The notes beneath the pieces were generated by a model, which did no database searches, was not told the origin of the DNA, and saw only the letters and a program-made list of their open reading frames with translations. From Hymenobacter metallilatus (GTDB taxonomy: Bacteria; Bacteroidota; Bacteroidia; Cytophagales; Hymenobacteraceae), in the NCBI RefSeq assembly GCF_003944705.1, contig NZ_RWIS01000009.1, positions 124,001 through 188,000 of the forward strand: a DNA stretch of 64,000 bases, read 5' to 3'. Position numbers and translations under genes: made by a program. Shown one piece after another: positions 21,780 to 28,432 of the stretch; position 1 is the first letter of the stretch; each line of letters opens with the position of its first letter.

Positions 21780-22565
21780 ATGGATTTTCTTTCCCAACGC
21801 GCCCTGGTGGGCGGCAGTACCCAGGGCATTGGCCGGGCCGTGGCCGAGGAACTGGCCCGCCGCGGCGCCACCGTTACGCTGCTGGCCCGCAACGAAGCTG
21901 CCCTGCGCGAAACGGCCGCCGCCCTGCCTACGCCCACCAACCAGCCCCACGACTTCATCGTGGCCGATTTCAGCCAGCCCGACGTGCTTCGCCAGCAGGT
22001 GCAGGCTTACCTAAGTGAGCATCCCGTGGGCTTCGATGTGCTGGTGAACAATACCGGCGGACCGGCCGGTGGACCTATCCTGGAGGCACCGGTGGAGGCC
22101 TTTCGAGCGGCGTTTGAGCAGCATCTGGTGTGCAACCACCTGCTGGCCCAAGCCGTGGTGCCGGGCATGAAGGCCCGGGGCCGGGGCCGCATTATCAACG
22201 TCATCAGTACCTCCGTAAAGCAGCCGCTGCCGGGATTGGGCGTGAGCAACACCATTCGGGCGGCGGTGGCCAACTGGGCCAAAACCCTGGCCAACGAGCT
22301 GGCCGCCGACGGTATTACGGTGAACAACGTGCTGCCCGGGGCCACCGTCACGCAACGCCACACCTCCCTCATCGAGAAGAAAACCGCCCAAACCGGCCAG
22401 ACCACCGAACAGGTGGAAGCGGCCATGCTCCGGCTTATCCCGGCCGGCCGCTTCGGGCAGGCTGCGGAAGTAGCCGCCGCCGTGGCCTTCCTGGCCTCCG
22501 AAGCCGCCGCCTACATCACCGGCATTAACATTCCGGTGGATGGCGGCCGGACGGGGAATTTGTAG
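21780..22565 (+). CDS. SDR-family protein without the usual Tyr-x-x-x-Lys active site
   Basis: A 261-residue Rossmann protein. The cofactor motif is GGSTQGIGRAVAEELA, NNTGGPAGG replaces the usual NNAG, and the C-terminus is ITGINIPVDGG. At the catalytic position the sequence reads PGLGVSNTIRAAVANWAK, so the usual YxxxK is replaced by SNxxR; the INVISTSVK serine segment is present. A known SDR subgroup has this SN-x-x-R form, and its reaction is poorly defined. It is divergent from the 3-hydroxyanthranilate dioxygenase gene (164-bp gap), so a role in downstream kynurenine catabolism is possible but not shown. Confidence 0.88.
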   Translation: MDFLSQRALVGGSTQGIGRAVAEELARRGATVTLLARNEAALRETAAALPTPTNQPHDFIVADFSQPDVLRQQVQAYLSEHPVGFDVLVNNTGGPAGGPILEAPVEAFRAAFEQHLVCNHLLAQAVVPGMKARGRGRIINVISTSVKQPLPGLGVSNTIRAAVANWAKTLANELAADGITVNNVLPGATVTQRHTSLIEKKTAQTGQTTEQVEAAMLRLIPAGRFGQAAEVAAAVAFLASEAAAYITGINIPVDGGRTGNL

Positions 22566-22590
22566 GGTTTAGTTGAGTAGACGGTTCGCC

Positions 22591-24483
22591 TCAATGCCCG
22601 ACGCCAGCCGTGGGTTGGGGGGTGAGCAGCTCTAGGCGCAGGTTGTCGAGGAAGGCCACGGAGCCGTTGTTGCTGAGGCCGTACACCCGCAGCTCGTCGG
22701 TGGGCTGCACGGCGGCCAGGGGCACATCGAACCAGATGTCGTTCCAGGCTTTGTTGACGCAGCCGTTGTTCTGGAGGCGCACGGCGTGGTATTGCACCGA
22801 TTTGCCCTGGCGCTCCACGGCCAGCACCAGCTGGTCGTTCCAAGCACCCCAGTCGGAATACACTTGCCCCGAGGCCCGCACCCAGCTGCCGGGTTGCAAG
22901 CCGGCCGCCCCCACCGTTACTACCAGTGGCGGGCTGAACTGCTTACCGCCCCCAATGCGCGCCGACTGCCCGCTGCTGCTGCCCCGCTCCCGACTGATGC
23001 CGGTATCGTCGGCCGGGGGCTGGCCCTCGAAATCGAGCACGGCCAGGGTGCGGCGGCTAAAGTGGGTGGTTACCTGCCCGATGCGGGTGGGTACGTCGAG
23101 CAAGGCGTAGTCATCCTGGGTGAGGCGGGCTTTGCTGAACACGGCCTCGTAGTAGGGCCGGGTCATTTCCTCGGGGTGAATGATGCCGTACATGTACTGC
23201 CAGTGCTGAAACAGGTTGAGGTCGAGGAGGCCCACCAGCAGCGGCAGCAGCACCCAGAGGCCCACCACGCGCCGCCAGCCCGGTACCCAGCACCAGGCCA
23301 GCAGGGCCGCCAGCGGCAAACTCAGGGCCGCGTACGACGACACCATGGCCCGCTGCCCGAAACTGCCCCCGTACCACCAGATGTCCCAGGCCGCCACCAC
23401 CCAGAGCGTGGCCGCTCCGTACGCCAGCACGGTCAGGGCCATCCCGCGGTTCTGCCGAAACAGGGCCGCCAGCCCCAGCGGCAGCAGCAGCATCAGGGGC
23501 GTGTACACCAGCCAACCTTTCTTGAAGCTGATGAGCACCTCGCGCAGGTGCGGGTGCAGAAACGAAAAGCCCTGCTCCTGGTAGCTGTACACGATGAAAG
23601 AGCCCGTGAGGGCGTGCCAGTACAGCAGCTGGGGCAGCAGTGCCACGGCCCCGCAGGCGGCCAGTACCAGCACATCAAGCCAGCGCCGCCGCAGCAGCTG
23701 GCCTTTCGCCCGCAGCGCCGCCCCCGAATCAATGCCCCAGAGCAGAGGCAGCAGCACGGCTACGGCCTCGGAGGGGCGCGTGAGCACCAGCAGGCCCAGC
23801 GCCAGCCCGATGCCCGCCGCCCAGCCCAGGGCCGGCCGCCGGTGCCAGCGCACCGTGCACCAAAGCAGCAGCGCGTACAAGGTAAACCCGTAGGTGTGCG
23901 ACATGGCCGCATCGAACACGGCGTACTGGAAGTAGTTGGTGCCCAGCACCACCAGCCCCAGCGTGAGGGCCGCTACGGCATCCGAAAAAAAGCTCAGCAG
24001 CACCTTGCGCAGCACCGCCAGCCCCAGCACCCCGTAGGCAATTCCGCCGAAGGCAATGGCCACCTGGTAAGGTGCCGAAAACCCATCCTGCGGGTAGCCC
24101 AGCAGCGCGGCCGCCCAGTGCCCCAGCCAGAAAAATGGAAACTCCAGCACGGCCACTCCAATCGGGTACTTCATCACCAACGTGCCATCGGTGAGGCCGG
24201 GAGCTGGAAACGCCTGATAGAAGCTGCTGGAAGGCCCGTACTCGCGCATAATGTCGGGCACGAAGCGCAGGTAGCGCACGTCGTGGTAAATGAACTTGGC
24301 GGGCAGGTAGAGGTAGTAGCCCATGGCATCCCAGGTAAGGATGGCCTGCACATTGCGGGTATCCCAATAGGGGGCCAGCAGCCGGGCCTGCACCATCAGT
24401 ACCGCCAGCAGCAGCAGTGCCACCAGCGAGTACCAGCGCCGGGGCGCGGGGGCGGAAAGCAAAAGAGGTTCAGCCGGCTGCAT
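22591..24483 (-). CDS. GT-C-like membrane protein (paralogue C) with C-terminal beta-sandwich domain
   Basis: A 630-residue protein. Residues about 1-450 form a polytopic region matching paralogues A and B: DAMGYYLYLPAKFIYHD, MKYPIGVAVLEFPFF, LGTNYFQYAVFDAAMSH, RPSEA, ISFKKGWLVYTPL, WDIWWYGGSFGQRAMVSSY, HWQYMYGIIHPEEM. The last 150 or so residues are an extra soluble domain beginning near TLAVLDFEGQPP, with SWVRASGQVYS, NDIWFDVPLAAVQ and VAFLDNLRLELL, whose layout recalls the stand-alone lipoproteins nearby. It converges with the SDR gene (25-bp gap). The tail would lie on the far side of the inner membrane and may bind glycan or acceptor; this is inference. Confidence 0.8.
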   Translation of the reverse strand: MQPAEPLLLSAPAPRRWYSLVALLLLAVLMVQARLLAPYWDTRNVQAILTWDAMGYYLYLPAKFIYHDVRYLRFVPDIMREYGPSSSFYQAFPAPGLTDGTLVMKYPIGVAVLEFPFFWLGHWAAALLGYPQDGFSAPYQVAIAFGGIAYGVLGLAVLRKVLLSFFSDAVAALTLGLVVLGTNYFQYAVFDAAMSHTYGFTLYALLLWCTVRWHRRPALGWAAGIGLALGLLVLTRPSEAVAVLLPLLWGIDSGAALRAKGQLLRRRWLDVLVLAACGAVALLPQLLYWHALTGSFIVYSYQEQGFSFLHPHLREVLISFKKGWLVYTPLMLLLPLGLAALFRQNRGMALTVLAYGAATLWVVAAWDIWWYGGSFGQRAMVSSYAALSLPLAALLAWCWVPGWRRVVGLWVLLPLLVGLLDLNLFQHWQYMYGIIHPEEMTRPYYEAVFSKARLTQDDYALLDVPTRIGQVTTHFSRRTLAVLDFEGQPPADDTGISRERGSSSGQSARIGGGKQFSPPLVVTVGAAGLQPGSWVRASGQVYSDWGAWNDQLVLAVERQGKSVQYHAVRLQNNGCVNKAWNDIWFDVPLAAVQPTDELRVYGLSNNGSVAFLDNLRLELLTPQPTAGVGH

Positions 24484-24785
24484 ATGGTTAAGCTAGGGGA
24501 AAGGAAGGTTCGGAGTTGAAGTTGTCTGCTGCATGACTTGTCCGTTTAGCTGAGCGCAGCGGAACGTCAGATGAATCAGAGTGCCTGGGTTACTCGGCGC
24601 AAGTTGCGGATTAGAGCTAGCAACTAGTTCCCCTCCTTGGAAAGGAGGGGCTAGGGGTGGTTGATGGATGTTAGAACGGTTTTTAGAACTAGAAACTAGT
24701 GTTTGTTCTACGAATCAACCACCCTTAGCCCCTCCTTTCCAAGGAGGGGAACTAGTTGCTAGCTCTAATCCGCAACCCAAATTAC
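24484..24785. other. 302-bp intergenic region carrying a long inverted repeat
   Basis: No gene seen. The region holds the repeat at 24603..24776 and, near 24548..24570, a short TGAGCGCAGCGGAACGTCAG segment resembling the CGTCAG-type repeats at 27020 and 35985. The promoter of the membrane gene starting at 24483 should be here, but no clear box is visible. Confidence 0.6.
24603..24776. repeat. Inverted repeat with about 60-bp arms
   Basis: Left arm about 24603..24663 and right arm about 24715..24776 are reverse complements with a single mismatch noted, around a spacer of about 50 bp. Each arm contains AACTAGTTCCCCTCC and an inner CCTTGGAAAGG palindrome. The arms are long relative to typical terminators and no gene is enclosed. 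It looks like a dispersed intergenic element. Confidence 0.85.
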
Positions 24786-25340
24786 TTACTCGGCAATGCG
24801 CAGGCGGATGTCGTCGAGGTAGAGGGGCTCGGTGGCGTTGTTGCGCCAGAGGAAGAAGCGCAGGTGGGCATCGGCGGGAAGGTTGGCCGTGAGGGGGGCT
24901 TTCCACTGCACCGGCTGCCAGGAGCCGTAATCCTTCACCCGGTCGGTGAGGTTGAGCTGCTGGGAGTAGAGCACCTTGAACCCGGCCCCGCTGCCCTGCA
25001 CCACCTGTACCACCAGCGCCCCCGTGGAGCCCGGCCCGGACAGGTATACCCAACCCTCGGCCTCAATGGCCGAAATGGCGCGCGGGCTCAGCTGACTCAA
25101 GGCCCGGTCGTAGGTGTGGCCGTATTCCCGGTCCTGGTTCACGCGCACGGCCAGGCGGCCGGAGTGAGCGTGCTCGTCCGTAATGCTCAAGCCCTCCGTC
25201 TCCCAGCCCACCACCGACTCGAAGTCGTTGGTAGTGAAGTAGCGGGCGTCGGGGGTGGCGGTTTCGGGGGCGGAGGTGCAGGCGCTCAGGACTAGCAGAC
25301 TCGCGGCGGCCAGCGGGCCGGCCAGGTTGTTCAGGTGCAT
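24786..25340 (-). CDS. Lipoprotein with predicted CBM4/9-like beta-sandwich (family member 2)
   Basis: A 184-residue exported lipoprotein starting at the ATG at 25340. The frame stays open far upstream, but that part overlaps the membrane gene at 25379 in another frame and is a shadow. Lipobox VLSACTS gives Cys about 21. The domain has TNDFESVVGWETEG, TDEHAHSGRLAVRV, REYGHTYDRAL, EGWVYLSGPG, ALVVQVVQ, LRFFLWRNNATEPLYLDDI. It is closest in pattern to members 3 and 4 (27112 and 27647), sharing the YGxTYD and LWRNxATEPxYLDD segments. It is 38 bp downstream of the membrane gene on the same strand. Confidence 0.82.
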   Translation of the reverse strand: MHLNNLAGPLAAASLLVLSACTSAPETATPDARYFTTNDFESVVGWETEGLSITDEHAHSGRLAVRVNQDREYGHTYDRALSQLSPRAISAIEAEGWVYLSGPGSTGALVVQVVQGSGAGFKVLYSQQLNLTDRVKDYGSWQPVQWKAPLTANLPADAHLRFFLWRNNATEPLYLDDIRLRIAE

Positions 25341-25378
25341 CACTCGGACAATAGGTAGGATATCAACAACGTACGCCC

Positions 25379-26713
25379 CTACTCCACCGGCGCCCGCACT
25401 GCTGTGCGCTCCGCTGCTGAAGCGGCGTCGGTGCGCCAGGCCACGGCCAGCACAAACACCGATATGAAGAGCGTGAGCGAGGTGAGGTAGGCGTAGGGAA
25501 TCTGGATGAAGACGTAGAACGTGCTCAGGTAGAACCCCAGGGAAACCAGAGCCAGCACCCGGTAATCGAGGCGGTGGCGCAGTTGCCAGTAGGCTCCGGC
25601 GCTCAGCAGCACCGCCCCCACCGAAGCCAGCACGTGTACCCGCTGCAGCCACCCGATGCGCGCCGACAAGTCGCCGCCCAGGTAGGTGTAGAAGTAGGCG
25701 GCAAACCCCAGCCCGCCGAACAGCTGGGGCGGCCGGCCCTCGGGCGAGTCGGTGCGGCCCCACTCGCCCAGGGTGGCAATTTTGTACTCGCTCAGGGCGT
25801 GTGTGAAGATGGTCCAGTCCTTGGACAGAAACGGCACCACGTACAGCAGCACGATGCCCAGGGCCGTGAGGCCGGCTACCGCCCCGGCGTGCCAGCGCCC
25901 CCGCTCCCGCCACAGCAGCCACAGAAACAGCGGCACCCAGAATACCACCGAGTAGCGCGACAACAGGCACAGCACCAGCGCCCCCGCCTGCACCAGCGCC
26001 GAGCGGGAGAAGATGGACGCCGCCAGCAGGCAGTAGTACGCAATGATGGTAGGCTCCACGGTGTGAGCAAACAGCCAGTAGTCGGCCGTAACCATGCGGC
26101 GCAGCACCAGCCAGGGCAAAATAGCCGCCCCGGCAAACACTACCAGCCGCAGCCGCTGGGTGTTCAGAAAAGCCAGGTAGGCTCCGAAACCTACCATCAG
26201 CAGGATACCCAGCGCCCACCAGCGGTAATCCAGGCCCAGCTTATCGGCCAGCACGTAGGGCAGCCACTGCAACGGCAGGTGATTCGGAAACAGCGGGTAG
26301 GGCAGGTTGGTGAGGTAGCGGTACACCACCTCCCCACTCCGGAACCGCTCCACGTAATTTTGCAGAATCGGGATGATGTCGGAGGCCCGCACGTCGATGG
26401 GGTTGCCCTGAATGACCGGGGCCTGGGCGTAAAGCACCGCCACCCCACCCAGAATAGCCGCCGCCCAGGAGCCCAGCAGCCGCCGGCCCTCCAGGGGTGC
26501 GGCCAGAGGCGCGGGCCGGTTCAGCTGGGCCATAAGGGCGCACCCGCACAGCAGCACCGAGGCCAAATAAAACCACACCGGGCTCCAGAACGGCCCGTAA
26601 TGCCCGCGCAAATCGGTGAACAGCCGCACCTGCAGCCAGAACGCCAGCCCCGCACCCAGCTGCCACCAGATGCGCCGCTCACGCGGCCAGAAAGAGGAAA
26701 GAAATTCGGCCAC
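25379..26713 (-). CDS. Polytopic membrane protein, GT-C-like
   Basis: A 444-residue protein with about eleven hydrophobic segments and a GTG start (AEFLSSFWPRERRIWW...). It is not part of the KGW/YGGS trio. The first large outside loop carries RASDIIPILQNYVERF and LPYPLFPNHLPLQWLPY, an acidic loop followed by a Pro-rich stretch as in GT-C transferases. No specific family is recognised. It is probably translated together with the lipoprotein gene 38 bp downstream, repeating the membrane protein plus lipoprotein arrangement seen at 15310-17241. Confidence 0.72.
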   Translation of the reverse strand: MAEFLSSFWPRERRIWWQLGAGLAFWLQVRLFTDLRGHYGPFWSPVWFYLASVLLCGCALMAQLNRPAPLAAPLEGRRLLGSWAAAILGGVAVLYAQAPVIQGNPIDVRASDIIPILQNYVERFRSGEVVYRYLTNLPYPLFPNHLPLQWLPYVLADKLGLDYRWWALGILLMVGFGAYLAFLNTQRLRLVVFAGAAILPWLVLRRMVTADYWLFAHTVEPTIIAYYCLLAASIFSRSALVQAGALVLCLLSRYSVVFWVPLFLWLLWRERGRWHAGAVAGLTALGIVLLYVVPFLSKDWTIFTHALSEYKIATLGEWGRTDSPEGRPPQLFGGLGFAAYFYTYLGGDLSARIGWLQRVHVLASVGAVLLSAGAYWQLRHRLDYRVLALVSLGFYLSTFYVFIQIPYAYLTSLTLFISVFVLAVAWRTDAASAAERTAVRAPVE

Positions 26714-27111
26714 GAGGTATAGAGCTAGGGGGTTGGATTGGCGGTTTCGGAGTAGAATGTTTTCGAGCGGCGCAGACGTTGCGCCTCACGGGACCCCTTC
26801 GGGGCCGGCCCCCTCTCCGGAAAAGGAGAAGGGAAGCCGAACCATTGTAGAGACGCAATATCTTGCGTCTCGGCGCGTGTTGAATTTGTTAATACTGTGC
26901 CTTGCCGGGCCGTTCAATGAGGAGACGTAAAATGGCGCGTATCTGCACCATTCTATCGTTCGGCTCCCCCTCTCCTTTTCCGGAGAGGGGCCGGCCCCGA
27001 AGGGGTCCCGTGAGGCGCAACGTCAGCCGAGCGAGATTCCTCGCAGGCTCGAAATGACGTTCTATTTGCTCACCATGACGTTCAAGCAGAACGTTCTATC
27101 AGCAACCTATT
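26714..27111. other. 398-bp intergenic region made mainly of repeats
   Basis: No gene seen. It is occupied by a long inverted repeat (26775..27025), an internal GAGACGCAATATCTTGCGTCTC-like palindrome (26850..26871), and a CGTCAG...AATGACGTTC segment (27020..27062) also found near 35985. Confidence 0.65.
26775..27025. repeat. Inverted repeat with about 70-bp arms enclosing a smaller palindrome
   Basis: Left arm about 26775..26843 and right arm about 26957..27024 are near-perfect reverse complements (small indels in the CT-rich part). The arms contain GGGACCCCTTCGGGGCCGG and CTCTCCGGAAAAGGAGA. The inner palindrome at 26850..26871 resembles AGACGCAA...TTGCGTCT sequences known as dispersed intergenic repeats in several phyla. 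The 27020..27062 tail matches the segment at 35985..36027. Confidence 0.82.
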
Positions 27112-27654
27112 CTATTCCAGCGCCTTCACGCTCAAATCGTCCAGGTACGCGGGCTCGGTGGCGGTGTTGCGCCAGAGGTAGATGCGCAGGCGGTAGTCGG
27201 GCTGGAGGTTGGGAGGCAGGGTGAAGCGCTGGGTCACCGGCTTCCACTCCTTGTAGTTCTTGATCTGGTCGGCGAGGTTGAGCTGCTCGGTGTGCACCAC
27301 CCGGAAGCCGTTGTTCGAGGTATCCACAATCTGGAGTACCACCGAAGCCGTGGCCTGGGGCCCCAGCAGCAGGGCCCAGGCGTTCAGCTCCAGGCCTTTC
27401 AGCGGGTGCACGGCGGCTTGGCCCACGCTCACGTCGAAGGTCTGGCCGTACTCGCGGCCGGCATCCACCTTCACGGAATACATGCCGGAGTGGGCCCGCT
27501 CCTTAGTGAGGCTGGCCGCGTCGCCGCCCCAGCCCACTACCGACTCGAAGTCGGAGCGCGTCACGTAGTCGCCCACCCAGCTGCCCTCACCGGAGCCCGC
27601 AGAGCAGGCGGCCAGCGCCGGAAGCAGCATCAGGCCCAGCGCCAGCTTATTCAC
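27112..27654 (-). CDS. Lipoprotein with predicted CBM4/9-like beta-sandwich (family member 3)
   Basis: A 180-residue lipoprotein with a GTG start overlapping the stop of the upstream gene by 8 bp, implying translational coupling. Lipobox LAACSAG (Cys about 17). Domain landmarks: TRSDFESVVGWGGD, TKERAHSGMYSVKV, REYGQTFDVSVG, ASVVLQIVD, LRIYLWRNTATEPAYLDDLSV. It is strongly similar in layout to member 2 (24786). The pair of overlapping lipoprotein genes suggests local duplication. A surface or periplasmic binding role is inferred from the fold only. Confidence 0.83.
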   Translation of the reverse strand: MNKLALGLMLLPALAACSAGSGEGSWVGDYVTRSDFESVVGWGGDAASLTKERAHSGMYSVKVDAGREYGQTFDVSVGQAAVHPLKGLELNAWALLLGPQATASVVLQIVDTSNNGFRVVHTEQLNLADQIKNYKEWKPVTQRFTLPPNLQPDYRLRIYLWRNTATEPAYLDDLSVKALE

Positions 27655-28198
27655 CCTTGGTGATGGTCAGGTCGTCGAGGTAAGTGGGCTGGTCGGAGCC
27701 GCTGCGCCACATGTACACCCGCAGCTCGTGGCCGGCCTCTACGTTGGCGGGCAGGGTGAATTCTTTTTTCACCTCCGTCCACTCGTTGGCCTTGGTCACT
27801 TCCTTTTTCAGGTCGATGTTGTCCCAGAATACCTGCTGGTTGCCCTGGGCCGGATTCATCACCTGCACCACAATGGAGGCCGTGGATTTGGGGTCGGCGG
27901 TGAGCACCCAGCCGCTCACGTTCAGCTTCTGCACCCGCGAGGCGCTGGCCTTGCCCAGCAGGCTGATGTAAGAAATGCCGTACTCTACATCCTTGCTCAC
28001 TTTCACGGCGTAGCGGCCCGAGTGCGCCTTCTCGGTGGTGAGGGAGGGCGTGGCCGACACCCAGCCGTAGAGGTTTTCGAAGTCGTTCTGGGTGATGAGG
28101 TTAGCCGGAGCAACTTTCTCTTCGGTTTTCGAGCAGCCACCCAGCAGGGGCAGCGCCGCAACCGCCAACCAGGCAAAGCGGGTAACAGACAAGGTCAT
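27647..28198 (-). CDS. Lipoprotein with predicted CBM4/9-like beta-sandwich (family member 4)
   Basis: A 183-residue lipoprotein: ATG start, signal sequence with lipobox LLGGCSK (Cys about 22). Domain landmarks: TQNDFENLYGW, TTEKAHSGRYAVKVS, VEYGISYISLLG, VSGWVLTADPKS, SIVVQVMNP, LRVYMWRSGSDQPTYLDDLTI. It is first of a two-gene unit with member 3, preceded by a well-formed promoter (TTG, 19 nt, TATCTTTG). It is divergent from a large membrane gene. The ligand and partner are unknown. Confidence 0.83.
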   Translation of the reverse strand: MTLSVTRFAWLAVAALPLLGGCSKTEEKVAPANLITQNDFENLYGWVSATPSLTTEKAHSGRYAVKVSKDVEYGISYISLLGKASASRVQKLNVSGWVLTADPKSTASIVVQVMNPAQGNQQVFWDNIDLKKEVTKANEWTEVKKEFTLPANVEAGHELRVYMWRSGSDQPTYLDDLTITKGE

Positions 28199-28229
28199 AG
28201 GAATGAGGCAAAAATGGCAAAAATGCCCA

Positions 28230-28259
28230 CAAAGATAGAACCGCCCCGCACCCCGGCAA
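28230..28259 (-). promoter_or_regulatory. Bacteroidota-type promoter (-33 TTG, 19-nt spacer, -7 TATCTTTG)
   Basis: On the minus strand TTG (28257..28259) and TATCTTTG (28230..28237) are separated by 19 nt, within the range known for the Bacteroidota housekeeping sigma factor. The start codon at 28198 follows after about 30 nt. It is the most complete promoter found in the window and would drive the two coupled lipoprotein genes. Confidence 0.72.
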
Positions 28260-28432
28260 CAGCCGCGGCACTATTCCGGCCCGCAATAAAAACTTGACCC
28301 TTACGCCCCAAGCGCGGAGCGGGTTCCGGGCAGATGCTGTAGTTTTGGAGCACCTTCCCGTTTGCCGTCCGGGTAGCCCGGCACGTTTCGCCGGCTACAG
28401 AGCGGTTTTCTTCAGTTATCTTATTCCATAAC

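Noticed and set aside
22786..24519. 577-codon open frame antisense to the GT-C-like paralogue C
   Set aside because: Gln/Arg/Pro/His-rich composition typical of shadows; no motif; the opposite strand encodes a clear membrane protein.
25341..26219. N-terminal extension of the lipoprotein frame (24786) into the neighbouring membrane gene
   Set aside because: The extension lies in another frame of the 25379..26713 gene and lacks any signal; the ATG at 25340 starts an SPII signal sequence.
26775..27062. Insertion sequence or MITE with target duplication
   Set aside because: No transposase fragment or flanking direct repeat could be identified by eye, so it is reported only as an inverted repeat.
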